A DNA stretch of 64,000 nt, taken from positions 124,001-188,000 of the forward strand of contig NZ_JAAVUX010000004.1 in assembly GCF_018449655.1 (NCBI RefSeq). Reading direction: 5' to 3'. Under the pieces are notes generated by a model that was not told where the DNA came from, ran no database searches, and saw nothing but the letters and a program-made list of their open reading frames with translations. Of the stretch, positions 52,558 through 62,500 are shown one piece after another (the stretch's first letter is position 1; each line of letters opens with the position of its first letter). Made by a program: the position numbers and the translations under genes. The stretch is from Pseudomonas sp. dw_358. Lineage in GTDB: Bacteria; Pseudomonadota; Gammaproteobacteria; Pseudomonadales; Pseudomonadaceae.

Positions 52558-53862
52558 TCAGCGTTTATGCACCAACTTCCCGGCCGCAAACGTCTCGCTC
52601 ACGGTGCGGTCATCCCCCAGCGTCATCAGCACGAACAAGGTTTCCTCGAACGCCTTGGACTGTTTGATCCGGTACGACAACAGTGGCGTGGCGTGGTAAT
52701 CCAGCACCACGAAGTCGGCGTCGGTGCCCGGTTGCAGGGTGCCGATGCGGTCTTCCAGGCGCAGCGCCCGAGCGCCGCCCAGGGTGGCCAGGTACAGCGA
52801 CTTGAAAGGGCTGAGCTTCTCGCCCTGCAACTGCATGACCTTGTAGGCTTCGTTCAACGTCTGCAGCAGGGAGAAGCTGGTGCCGCCGCCGACGTCGGTG
52901 CCCAGGCCGACGTTGACCTTGTGTTTTTCGGCCTGGGCCAGGTCGAACAGGCCGCTGCCCAAAAACAGGTTGGAGGTGGGGCAGAAGGCGATGGCCGAGC
53001 CAGTCTCGGCCAGCCGCGCGCACTCCTCGTCACACAGGTGCACACCGTGTGCCAGCACCGAGCGTTGGCCCAGCAGCTGATAGTGGTCGTACACGTCCAG
53101 GTAATTTTTGCGCTCGGGGAACAGCGCCTTGACCCACTCCACTTCCTTGAGGTTCTCGCTGATGTGGGTCTGCATGTACACGTCCGGGTATTCCCCCAGC
53201 AGTTGGCCGGCCAAGGTCAACTGCGCCTCGCTGCTGGTGGGGGCAAAGCGCGGGGTCACGGCGTAGTGCAGGCGGCCCTTGCCGTGCCAGCGCTCGATCA
53301 GGGTCTTGCTGTCGCTGTAACCGGTCTCGGCGGTGTCCACCAGGTAGTCCGGGGCGTTGCGGTCCATCATCACCTTGCCGGCAATCAGGCGCAGGTCCAG
53401 GCGTTCGGCCGCCTCGAACAGCGCATCCACCGACTGCGGGTGCACGCTGGCAAACACCAGCGCGGTGGTGGTGCCGTTGCGCAGCAGTTCCTTGAGGAAC
53501 AGGTCGGCGACTTCATCGGCATGGGCCTTGTCGGCGAACTGGCTCTCGCAGGGAAAGGTGTAGTTGTTCAGCCAGTCCAGCAGCTGTTCGCCGTAGGAGC
53601 CGACCATGCCGGTCTGAGGGAAGTGAATGTGGGTGTCGATGAAGCCGGGGGTGATCAGCGCATCCGTGTAGTGCAGCACTTCCACATCGGCGGACAAGGT
53701 CGGCAGCAAATCGGCAGCAGCGCCGACGTCGACGATCTTGCCGGCTTCGACCACCAGCAGGCCGTCTTCGAAGTATTCATAGGAGGCCGGCACACCCACT
53801 TCGGCCGGGTCGGCGAGGCTGTGCAGGAGGGCGGCGCGGTAGGCTTTACGGGTCTGGCTCAT
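52558..53862 (-). CDS. guaD: Guanine deaminase
   Basis: The 434-residue amidohydrolase has zinc ligands in GFIDTHIHFPQTG (HxH), THISENLKEVEWVKALFP and LAHGVHLCDEECA, and the Asp in GLGTDVGGGTSFSLLQ. QTGMVGSYGEQLLDWLNNYTFPCE is the guanine deaminase-specific stretch. It turns guanine into xanthine for XdhAB. It lies directly after xdhC with 15 bases between. Confidence 0.95.
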   Translation of the reverse strand: MSQTRKAYRAALLHSLADPAEVGVPASYEYFEDGLLVVEAGKIVDVGAAADLLPTLSADVEVLHYTDALITPGFIDTHIHFPQTGMVGSYGEQLLDWLNNYTFPCESQFADKAHADEVADLFLKELLRNGTTTALVFASVHPQSVDALFEAAERLDLRLIAGKVMMDRNAPDYLVDTAETGYSDSKTLIERWHGKGRLHYAVTPRFAPTSSEAQLTLAGQLLGEYPDVYMQTHISENLKEVEWVKALFPERKNYLDVYDHYQLLGQRSVLAHGVHLCDEECARLAETGSAIAFCPTSNLFLGSGLFDLAQAEKHKVNVGLGTDVGGGTSFSLLQTLNEAYKVMQLQGEKLSPFKSLYLATLGGARALRLEDRIGTLQPGTDADFVVLDYHATPLLSYRIKQSKAFEETLFVLMTLGDDRTVSETFAAGKLVHKR

Positions 53863-53877
53863 GGAAATGCTCGTCTG

Positions 53878-54720
53878 TTATTGGACAGCCTGGCTGCGAC
53901 GGGACACGGGCAGCAGGCGGGCCACCGGTTCGGCTCGGGACGTCTGGGTGCCGAACGCGGCGTTGTAGGTGGCAATGATTTCGGCGGCGATGGACACGGC
54001 GATCTCGATGGGTAATTTGCCCTTGACCTCGCTGATGCCCATGGGGCAGCGCATGCGCTGGACCACGGCCGGATCGAAGCCGCGATCACGCAGCCGGTGT
54101 TCGAATTTGGCGCGCTTGGTCTTCGAGCCGATCAGGCCGAACCAGGTGAAATCGTTGCGTTCGAGAATGGCGGCGGTCAGCTCCAGGTCCAGCTGGTGGT
54201 TGTGCGTCATGACGATGCAGTAACTGCCGGGGGGCAGTTCGTCGACTTCGTCCAGCGGCTCTTCGCTGATGATTTTACGCACCCCGGCCGGCAACGTCTG
54301 GGGGAACTCCTCCTCGCGGGAATCGATCCAGCGTACTCGCACCGGCAGGCTGGCCAGCAGCGGCACCAAGGCGCGGCCGACATGGCCGGCGCCAAACACG
54401 GCGATCTGTGCCTGCGGCTGGCCCATGGGCTCGAACAGCAGCACGGTGGCGCCGCCGCAGCACTGGCCCAGGCTGGCGCCGAGGCTGAAGCGCTCCAGGT
54501 GAGTGTCCTGCTTGCCGCTGGCAAGCATCTGGCGGGCAATGTGCATCGCCTTGTATTCCAGGTGGCCGCCGCCGATGGTGTCGAACAATTGCGTGGCGCT
54601 GACGACCATCTTCGAGCCGGCGTTGCGCGGGGTGGAGCCCTTTTCCTCGATGATGGTCACGAGCACGCAGGGCTCGCCCTGGGCATGCAGTTCGGCGAGG
54701 GCGCTGATCCAGTGGTTCAT
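53878..54720 (-). CDS. xdhC: Xanthine dehydrogenase accessory protein XdhC
   Basis: The 280-residue protein has ILEEKGSTPRN-type N-terminal IEEKGSTPRNAGSKM, GGGHLEYKAMHIARQ and GQCCGGATVLLFEP (Cys pair thought to bind Moco). A Rossmann half follows: AVFGAGHVGRALVPLLASL and MRCPMGISEVKGKLPIEIAVSIAAEI (shown in parts). It sulfurates and inserts the molybdenum cofactor into XdhB. The start at 54720 omits 12 residues of an upstream in-frame extension. Confidence 0.94.
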   Translation of the reverse strand: MNHWISALAELHAQGEPCVLVTIIEEKGSTPRNAGSKMVVSATQLFDTIGGGHLEYKAMHIARQMLASGKQDTHLERFSLGASLGQCCGGATVLLFEPMGQPQAQIAVFGAGHVGRALVPLLASLPVRVRWIDSREEEFPQTLPAGVRKIISEEPLDEVDELPPGSYCIVMTHNHQLDLELTAAILERNDFTWFGLIGSKTKRAKFEHRLRDRGFDPAVVQRMRCPMGISEVKGKLPIEIAVSIAAEIIATYNAAFGTQTSRAEPVARLLPVSRRSQAVQ

Positions 54721-54752
54721 GGTTTGGATTCCTTGTATGCCTTCAGGGGCCA

Positions 54753-57140
54753 TCAAACGGTGGTTTCTGCCATGGAAACGCCCACCGCCATCACCTCGCG
54801 CATTTGCTCACACCCCCACAACACCCGCTCCGGCGTGGCGGGCGCATCGATCTTCGGCTGCACCTTGTAGTCGGCCAGGCTGGCCACCGCATCCTTGATC
54901 GCACACCACGCCGCGATGCCGAGCATGAACGGCGGCTCGCCCACGGCCTTGGAATGGAACACCGTGTCTTCCGGGTTCTTGCGGTTTTCCACCAGCTTGA
55001 CCCGCAGGTCGATGGGCATGTCGGCCACCGCCGGGATCTTGTAGCCGGCCGGGCCGTTGGTCACCAGCTTGCCTTTGGCGTTCCACACCAGTTCCTCGGT
55101 GGTCAGCCAGCCCATGCCCTGGACGAAGCCGCCCTCGACCTGGCCGATATCGATGGCCGGGTTCAAGGAGGCGCCCACGTCATGCAGGATGTCGGTGCGC
55201 AGCATCTTGTATTCGCCGGTCAGGGTGTCGATCACCACCTCGCAGCAGGCCGCACCAAAGGCGTAGTAGTAGAACGGCCGGCCGCGCGCCTGGGAGCGGT
55301 CGTAGAAGATTTTCGGGGTCTTGTAGAAGCCGGTGCTGGACAGCGACACCTGGGCGAAATACGCCTGCTGGATCAACTGCTCGAAGCTCAACACGGTTTC
55401 GCGTACGCGCACATGGCCGTTGCGAAATTCCACGTCCTCGGGGCTGACGTTGTAATGCCGCGCGGCAAACTCCACCAGGCGCTGCTTGATGATCTCGGCC
55501 GCGTTTTGCGCCGCCTTGCCATTGAGGTCGGCGCCGCTGGAGGCCGCCGTTGGCGACGTGTTGGGGACCTTGTCGGTATTGGTCGCGGTGATCTGCACCC
55601 GGTCGATGTCGACCTGGAACACCTCGGCCACGACTTGCGCCACCTTGACGTTGAGGCCTTGGCCCATCTCGGTGCCGCCGTGGTTCAGGTGGATGCTGCC
55701 GTCGGTGTACACATGGATCAGCGCGCCGGCCTGGTTGAGGAAGCTGGCGGTAAAGGAAATGCCGAACTTGACCGGGGTCAGGGCCAGGCCCTTTTTCAGG
55801 ATCGGGCTGTGAGCGTTGAACCGACGGATCGATTCGCGCCGCTCATGGTATTCGCTGCTGGCTTCAAGCTCGGCGGTCATCTCCTCGAGCATGTTGTGCT
55901 CCACCGTCTGGTAGTAGTGGGTCACGTTGCGCTCGGTCTTGCCGTAGTAGTTGACCTTGCGCACCTCCAGCGGGTCGGCGCCCAGGTGTCGGGCGATGGC
56001 GTCCATCACCTCCTCGATGGCGACCATGCCCTGGGGCCCGCCGAAGCCTCGGTAGGCGGTGTTGGACGCGGTGTTGGTCTTGCAGCGGTGGCCGTTGACC
56101 GTCGCGTCGCCCAGGTAATAGGAGTTGTCGGCATGGAACATGGCCCGGTCGACAATGGACGCCGACAGGTCGGGGGAGCACCCGCAGTTGCCGGCCAGCT
56201 CCAGGTTGATCCCTTGCAGGCGGCCACGGTCGTCGAAGCCCACGTCGTATTCGATATAGAAGGGGTGGCGCTTGCCGGTCATGAGCATGTCTTCGACCCG
56301 TGGCAGACGCATCTTGGTCGGCTGCCCGGTGAGGTGGGCGATGACCGCGCACAGGCACGCCGGGCTGGCGGCCTGGGTCTCCTTGCCGCCGAAACCGCCG
56401 CCCATGCGGCGCATGTCGACGACGATCTTGTTCATCGACACGTCCAGCACTTCGGCCACCAGCTTCTGCACTTCGGTGGGGTTCTGGGTCGAGCAGTAGA
56501 CGACCATGCCGCCGTCTTCGGTGGGCATCACCGAGGAAATCTGGGTTTCCAGGTAGAAATGCTCCTGGCCGCCGATGTGCAGCGAGCCTTGAATACGATG
56601 CTGGGCCGTCGCCAGCGCCGAACCCGAATCGCCGCGCTGATGGGTGTGGCTGTCGAGCACGAAATGTTTCTTGCGCAGGGCCTCGACCACGTCCAGCACC
56701 GGCTCCAGGTCTTCATATTCGATCACCGCGGCCATGGCGGCGGCGCGGGCGGTGGCCAGGTCGTTGGCCGCCACGGCCAGCACCGGCTGGCCGACGAACT
56801 GCACGGTGTCAATGGCCAACAAGGGGTCGCCAGGCAACAGCGGGCCGATGTCCTTGAGGCCTGGCACGTCCTCGTGGGTGATGGCAATGCGCACGCCGGG
56901 GAAGTGGTAGCAGGGCGTGGTGTCGATGCTGAGGATGCGCGCATGGGCGCGGTCGGACATGCGCGCATAGACGTGCAGCTGGTTGGGAAATTCCAGGCGG
57001 TCATCGATGTAGATGGCTTCGCCGGTGACGTGCTTGTCGGCGCTGTCGTGCTTGACGCTGCGGCCCACACCGGTGGTCAGGCCCTGGGCGAACAGCTCGG
57101 CCATTTCGGTTTGGCTTTTTGGCGCGTGATGGTTAGACAT
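54753..57140 (-). CDS. xdhB: Xanthine dehydrogenase molybdopterin-binding subunit
   Basis: The 795-residue protein has the XDH large-subunit blocks: GRSVKHDSADKHVTGEAIY, EHFYLETQ, GGGFGGKETQAA (Moco loop), RGFGGPQGMVAIEEV, GTEMGQGLNVKVAQV and KAVGEPPFMLGIAAW with the catalytic Glu. It oxidises hypoxanthine and xanthine to urate. Its ATG overlaps the xdhA stop by 8 bases. The whole reading frame is intact. Confidence 0.96.
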   Translation of the reverse strand: MSNHHAPKSQTEMAELFAQGLTTGVGRSVKHDSADKHVTGEAIYIDDRLEFPNQLHVYARMSDRAHARILSIDTTPCYHFPGVRIAITHEDVPGLKDIGPLLPGDPLLAIDTVQFVGQPVLAVAANDLATARAAAMAAVIEYEDLEPVLDVVEALRKKHFVLDSHTHQRGDSGSALATAQHRIQGSLHIGGQEHFYLETQISSVMPTEDGGMVVYCSTQNPTEVQKLVAEVLDVSMNKIVVDMRRMGGGFGGKETQAASPACLCAVIAHLTGQPTKMRLPRVEDMLMTGKRHPFYIEYDVGFDDRGRLQGINLELAGNCGCSPDLSASIVDRAMFHADNSYYLGDATVNGHRCKTNTASNTAYRGFGGPQGMVAIEEVMDAIARHLGADPLEVRKVNYYGKTERNVTHYYQTVEHNMLEEMTAELEASSEYHERRESIRRFNAHSPILKKGLALTPVKFGISFTASFLNQAGALIHVYTDGSIHLNHGGTEMGQGLNVKVAQVVAEVFQVDIDRVQITATNTDKVPNTSPTAASSGADLNGKAAQNAAEIIKQRLVEFAARHYNVSPEDVEFRNGHVRVRETVLSFEQLIQQAYFAQVSLSSTGFYKTPKIFYDRSQARGRPFYYYAFGAACCEVVIDTLTGEYKMLRTDILHDVGASLNPAIDIGQVEGGFVQGMGWLTTEELVWNAKGKLVTNGPAGYKIPAVADMPIDLRVKLVENRKNPEDTVFHSKAVGEPPFMLGIAAWCAIKDAVASLADYKVQPKIDAPATPERVLWGCEQMREVMAVGVSMAETTV

Positions 57141-58581
57141 AGTCAGTCACCCGGGTTTCGGTGTGCGGCGTCTGCAGCTCGATGAAGTACTTGCGCAGCA
57201 GGTTCTGCGCGCTCAGCAAACGGTATTCCTTGCTCGCGCGAAAGTCCGAGAGCGGGGTGAAGTCGTCGGCCATGGCCTGGCAGGCAGCCTCCACCGTGGC
57301 CTTGTTCCACGGCTTGCCGATCAGGGCGTCCTCGCAGGCCTTGGCACGTTTGGGAATGGCGGCCATGCCACCGAACGCGGCGCGAGCGTCGAGCACCGTG
57401 CCCTGGTCGATGTGCAGGTCGAACGCCGCGCACACTGCCGAGATGTCGTCGTCCAGGCGCTTGGAGACCTTGTAGGCACGAAAGCGCCGCGCCGGGTCGG
57501 CCCGGGGCACGATGATCTTTTCGATGAACTCGCTTTCCTGGCGCGCGGTGATGCGGTAGTCGATGAAGTAGTCCTGCAGCAACAGCGTGCGCGTCTCGTC
57601 ACCCTTGCGCAGCACGATGCTGGCGCCGAGGGCGATCAGCAGGGGCGGCGAGTCGCCGATGGGCGAGGCGTTGCCGATGTTGCCGCCCAGGGTGCCCTGG
57701 TTGCGGATCTGCAACGACGCAAAACGGTGCAGCAGGGCACCGAAGTCCGGGTATTCGGCTTCCAGCGCGGCGTAGCAGTCGGTGAGGGTCGTTGCCGCGC
57801 CGATTTCCAGACGATCGTCGAAGTGCTCGATGCGCTTCAGTTCGGCGACGTTGCCGACGTAGATCATCACCGGCAGCGTGCGATGGAACTGGGTCACTTC
57901 CAGCGCCAGGTCAGTGCCGCCAGCCAGCAGCCGCGCCTCGGGGTGCGAACTGTAAAGGTCGGCCAGATCGGCCACGGTCAGTGGCACCAGGCAGCGTTTG
58001 TCGCCGCTGTTGAGCTCGCCGGTTTCGCTAGGCGCGATGGCTTGCAGGCGGGCGATGGTCTGGGCGTTGCGCTCGTCGAACTGGTCGGGCTGACGACCGC
58101 CGCCACAGGCTTGCTCGGCCGCCGCGAGGATCGGTCGGTAGCCGGTGCAGCGGCACAGGTTGCCGGCCAGGGCTTCCTGAGCACGGTGCAGGTCGGGGGC
58201 TTCGCTGTTCTTCTGCAGAGCGAACAGCGACATGACAAAGCCTGGCGTGCAGAAGCCGCACTGCGAGCCGTGGCAGTCGACCATGGCCTGCTGCACGCTG
58301 TGTAATTGGCCCTTGTGCTTGAGGTCTTCGACGCTGATCAGCTGTTTGCCGTGCAACGAGGAGACGAAGGTCAGGCATGAATTGAGGCTGCGATAACGAA
58401 TGCTCTGGCTATCTGCACCCAGCTCGCCAACCACCACGGTGCAGGCACCACAGTCGCCACTGGCGCAGCCTTCCTTGGTACCGGACTTGCCAAGGTGCTC
58501 GCGCAGGTAGTCCAGCACGGTCAGGTTGGGGTCCAGGGCATGCTCGCTGCGCAATTCCTGATTGAGTAAAAACTGGATCAC
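57133..58581 (-). CDS. xdhA: Xanthine dehydrogenase small subunit (2Fe-2S and FAD)
   Basis: The 482-residue protein has two 2Fe-2S clusters: the plant-type Cys set in GCASGDCGACTVVV (about residues 38-51) and the helical Cys set in GSQCGFCTPGFV and GNLCRCTGYRPI. The FAD domain has RLLAGGTDLALEV and GTLGGNIGNASPIGD. It passes electrons from the molybdenum site to NAD+. First gene of the xdhABC-guaD operon. Confidence 0.96.
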   Translation of the reverse strand: MIQFLLNQELRSEHALDPNLTVLDYLREHLGKSGTKEGCASGDCGACTVVVGELGADSQSIRYRSLNSCLTFVSSLHGKQLISVEDLKHKGQLHSVQQAMVDCHGSQCGFCTPGFVMSLFALQKNSEAPDLHRAQEALAGNLCRCTGYRPILAAAEQACGGGRQPDQFDERNAQTIARLQAIAPSETGELNSGDKRCLVPLTVADLADLYSSHPEARLLAGGTDLALEVTQFHRTLPVMIYVGNVAELKRIEHFDDRLEIGAATTLTDCYAALEAEYPDFGALLHRFASLQIRNQGTLGGNIGNASPIGDSPPLLIALGASIVLRKGDETRTLLLQDYFIDYRITARQESEFIEKIIVPRADPARRFRAYKVSKRLDDDISAVCAAFDLHIDQGTVLDARAAFGGMAAIPKRAKACEDALIGKPWNKATVEAACQAMADDFTPLSDFRASKEYRLLSAQNLLRKYFIELQTPHTETRVTDYV

Positions 58582-58650
58582 GGGAAGGCCTCACTGAAAC
58601 GTGTTGTTATTGACCAGATACTGGACGACCGTGGGGGTCATCGATCAGGA

Positions 58651-58664
58651 CGATCAATTGATCG
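58651..58664. promoter_or_regulatory. Perfect 14-base palindrome in the xdhA upstream region
   Basis: CGATCAATTGATCG reads the same on both strands and lies about 70 bases before the xdhA start. It may be the site of the adjacent FCD-type GntR regulator. Confidence 0.45.
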
Positions 58665-58696
58665 CCGGTGTCGACTGAGGGGGAATCTAGTCAGTC

Positions 58697-58712
58697 TTGA
58701 CTGGCTGGTCAA
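58697..58712. promoter_or_regulatory. RutR-like palindrome before xdhA
   Basis: TTGACTGGCTGGTCAA matches TTGACCA-NN-TGGTCAA except for two bases. It lies about 115 bases before the xdhA start. Confidence 0.45.
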
Positions 58713-58861
58713 TGATTACCTGACTCAAAGGTCAAGAAAATGCGCGTGATTCGACCCAAGGCCGATTTTCCTGCAATCCCTGCGTATTTCATGCCAATTC
58801 TTCCCGGGGCATTTGCGGTACAATTCGCTGCTTTATCGCCTGTGCATTTCCAAGGAACACC

Positions 58862-59521
58862 ATGACGTTCAAGGCGCTGGACAGCCTCTCTGAGCAAATT
58901 GCCCATTACCTGGCCGAACGCATCGTGCGTGGCGAGCTCAAGCCCGGCGAGCGCATCCAGGAACAGAAGGTCACGGCGGCCCTGAACGTCAGTCGTGGTT
59001 CGGTGCGTGAAGCGCTGTTGATTCTCGAACGGCGTCATCTGATCGAAATCCTCCCGCGTCGTGGCGCCCAGGTCACCCGCATGACCGAGCACAACGTGCG
59101 CAGCCTGTGTGCCTTGATGAGCGAGCTGTATGTGCTGCTGGGTCACGCCGTGGCCGAGCGCTGGCAGACCCGCGAGCAACTGGCGCCGTTTCTGGCGATC
59201 CAGGTGCGCCTGCAGGCCTGCTACGAGCAACAGGACATCACCGCATTCGTCGAGGAAAGCTTCAACGTCATGCGCGCCGCGTTTCCCTTTGCCGATAACC
59301 CGTATCTGCAGGAAACCATCGAAAACCTGCAGCCGGCCATGAGCCGCAGCTACTTTCTGGCCCTGGAGCAACGCAAAGCGTCCATGAGCGAATACCTCAC
59401 CTTGTTTGCCCAGTTGCTCGATGCGGTGGTCGCTCGCGATCCGGCGCGCATCCGCAGCGTGCTCAGTGCCTATGGTCAGCGTAGCTGCCAGTTGGTACTG
59501 GCTGCGTTGGCGAGTGCCTGA
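58862..59521 (+). CDS. GntR family (FCD) transcriptional regulator
   Basis: The 219-residue protein has a winged helix (LSEQIAHYLAERIVRGELKPGERIQEQKVTAALNVSRGSVREALLILERR, about residues 7-56) and an all-helical FCD ligand domain without an obvious full His set. It is divergent from xdhA and 3 bases upstream of smc. In pseudomonads a GntR gene before smc is common, so its target may be xdh or other genes; the present sites suggest xdh but this is inference. Confidence 0.88.
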   Translation: MTFKALDSLSEQIAHYLAERIVRGELKPGERIQEQKVTAALNVSRGSVREALLILERRHLIEILPRRGAQVTRMTEHNVRSLCALMSELYVLLGHAVAERWQTREQLAPFLAIQVRLQACYEQQDITAFVEESFNVMRAAFPFADNPYLQETIENLQPAMSRSYFLALEQRKASMSEYLTLFAQLLDAVVARDPARIRSVLSAYGQRSCQLVLAALASA

Positions 59522-59524
59522 GCC

Positions 59525-62500
59525 ATGCGTCTGAAGTGCATCCGCCTGGCGGGCTTCAAGTCGTTCGTCGACCCCACAACGGTGAATTTCCCCAGCAACA
59601 TGGCGGCCGTGGTCGGCCCCAACGGCTGCGGTAAATCGAACATCATCGACGCCGTACGCTGGGTGATGGGCGAAAGTTCGGCGAAGAACCTCCGCGGCGA
59701 GTCGATGACCGACGTCATCTTCAACGGCTCCACCAGCCGCAAACCGGTCAGCCAGGCCAGCATCGAACTGGTGTTCGACAATTCCGATGGCACGTTGGTA
59801 GGCGAGTACGCGGCTTACGCGGAAATCTCCATTCGGCGCAAGGTCACCCGCGACGCGCAGAACACCTATTACCTCAATGGCACCAAGTGCCGGCGCCGGG
59901 ACATCACCGACATCTTCCTCGGCACCGGGCTGGGACCACGCAGCTATTCGATCATCGAGCAGGGCATGATCAGCAAGCTGATCGAGGCCCGTCCCGAAGA
60001 CCTGCGCAACTTCATCGAGGAAGCGGCCGGTATCTCCAAGTACAAGGAGCGTCGCCGCGAGACCGAAAGCCGCATCCGTCGTACCCACGAGAACCTCGAA
60101 CGCCTGACCGACCTGCGCGAAGAACTCGAACGCCAGCTCGAGCGCTTGCATCGCCAGGCCCAGGCGGCGGAAAAGTATCAGCAATACAAGGGCGAAGAGC
60201 GCCAGCTCAAGGCGCAACTGGCGGCCCTGCGCTGGCAAGCGCTGAACGAACAGGTGGCCCAGCGCGAAGGGGTGATCGGCAACCAGGAGGTCAGTTTCGA
60301 GGCGCTGGTGGCCGAGCAGCGCAGCGCCGATGCCAGCATCGAGCGCCTGCGGGACGGCCATCATGACTTGTCCGAGCGCTTCAATCTGGTGCAGGGGCGT
60401 TTCTACTCCGTGGGTGGCGACATCGCCCGGGTGGAACAGAGCATCCAGCACGGCCAACAGCGGTTGCGCCAGTTGCAGGACGACTTGCAGGAGGCCGAGC
60501 GCTCGCGGCTGGAGACCGAGTCCCACCTGGGTCACGACCGCACCCTGCTCGCGACCCTGGGCGAAGAGCTGGAGATGCTCGAACCCGAGCAGGAAATGCG
60601 CGCCGCCGCCGCCGAAGAGGCTGGCGCGGCGCTGGACGATTCCGAGACCGCCCAGCGCGGCTGGCAAGAACAGTGGGATGCTTTCAACACCCGCTCGGCC
60701 GAGCCGCGTCGCCAGGCTGAAGTGCAGCAGTCGCGCATTCAGCAGCTGGAGCACTCCATGGAGCGCCTCGGCGAGCGGCAACGGCGGTTGGGCGAAGAGC
60801 GCGAGCTGTTGGCCGCCGACCCCGAGGACGCCGCCATTCTCGATCTGAGCGAGCAACTGGCCATCCGCGAACTGGCCCTTGAAGACTTGCAAGCCGAGGA
60901 AGAACAGCAGGTCGAGCAACTGGCCGAGCTGCGCGAAACCCTGCAACAGGCCACTCAGGACCAGCAGCAGGCCCAAGGCGAATTGCAGCGCCTCAACGGT
61001 CGCCTGGCGTCGTTGGAAGCCTTGCAACAGGCCGCACTGGACCCGGGCACTGGCACCGCGCAATGGTTGCGCGAGCAACAGCTCGACCAGCGCGCGCGCC
61101 TGGCGGAAAACCTGCAGGTCGAGGCCGGTTGGGAGTTGGCGGTGGAGACCGTGCTCGGTGCCGACCTGCAAGCGGTGCTGGTGGATGAAGTGGCCGGCCT
61201 CGATTACCGCGCTTTCAGCCAGGGCGAGCTGCGCCTGCTGAGCCTGGGCCTGGCCACCGCGTCCGCCAGCGGCAGCTTGCTGGACAAAGTTCACAGCGAC
61301 CTCGACCTTTCCCCCTGGCTGGCCCAGGTCAAGCCCGTGGCCAGTCTCGATCAGGCCTTGGCCTTGCGTGGCCAGTTGAGTCAAGGCGAGAGCTTGATCA
61401 GTCAGGACGGCTACTGGGTCGGCCGACACTTCCTGCGGGTCAGCCGCGCCAGCGACACCCAGGGTGGTGTGCTGGCCCGTGGGCAGGAATTGCAGCAACT
61501 GGCGGCCGACATCGACGCCCGTGAAACGGCGTTGGCGACGCTGGATGAGCAGTTGCAACAGCAACGCGAACAGCAGGGCCACCTGGAGGCCACCCGCGAA
61601 CAGCTGCGCCGGCAGATTCAGGACGAAGCCCGTCAACAGGGCGAGCTCAAGGCCCAGCTGTCCGCCGGCAAGGCCAAGGTCGAACAGCTGATCCTGCGCC
61701 GCCGGCGCCTGGACGAAGAGCTGACGGAGCTGGCCGAGCAGCGCGAAATGGAACACGAACAGCTCGGCGAATCGCGCCTGCAACTGCAGGATGCTCTCGA
61801 CGCCATGGCCGAGGACAATGACCAACGCGAACGGCTGACCGGCCAGCGCGACAACCTGCGCGAACACCTCGAACGGGTGCGCCAGGACGCCCGGCAGCAC
61901 AAGGATCAGGCCCACCAGCTTGCGGTGCGTCTGGGCTCGCTGCGGGCTCAGCACGACTCCACTCGCCAGGCGCTGGAGCGTCTGGAGCTGCAGGCCGAAC
62001 GCCTCACGGAAAAACGCGAGCAATTGAGCCTGGGCCTGGAAGAGGGCGAAGCGCCACTTGAGGAGCTGCGCCTCAAGCTCGAAGAGCTGCTGGAGCGGCG
62101 CATGGTGGTCGACGAGGAAATGCGTCAGGCACGCATGGCCATGGAAGACGCCGACCGCGACCTGCGCGACGCCGAAAAGCGCCGTGGCTCGGCCGAGCAA
62201 CAGTCGCAAATGCTGCGCGGGCAGCTGGAGCAGTACCGCATGGAGTGGCAGGCCTTGACCGTGCGCCGCACCGCCTTGCAGGAGCAACTGCGCGAAGACG
62301 GCTATGACCTGCACGGTGTGCTGGCCACCCTCGATCCTTTGGCCAACGAGAAAGAAGCCGAAGAAGAATTGGAGCGTATCGACGGGCGGATTCAGCGGCT
62401 TGGGGCAATCAATCTCGCGGCCATCGACGAGTACCAGCAGCAGTCCGAGCGCAAACGTTATCTGGATGCACAGAATGCCGACCTGGTGGAGGCGCTGGAA

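Larger units (their letters stand above)
58582..58861. promoter_or_regulatory. Divergent control region xdhA / GntR-smc
   Basis: The 280 bases hold ATTGACCAG (58609-58617), its inverted copy CTGGTCAAT (58705-58713), the 14-base palindrome CGATCAATTGATCG (58651-58664), and TTGACTGGCTGGTCAA (58697-58712), which matches 12 of the 14 fixed bases in the RutR consensus. Further AT-rich bases follow before the GntR start. Confidence 0.55.

Noticed and set aside
54804..57185. A plus-strand frame of about 790 codons opposite xdhB
   Set aside because: Shadow of an intact molybdenum hydroxylase; no motifs or ribosome site.
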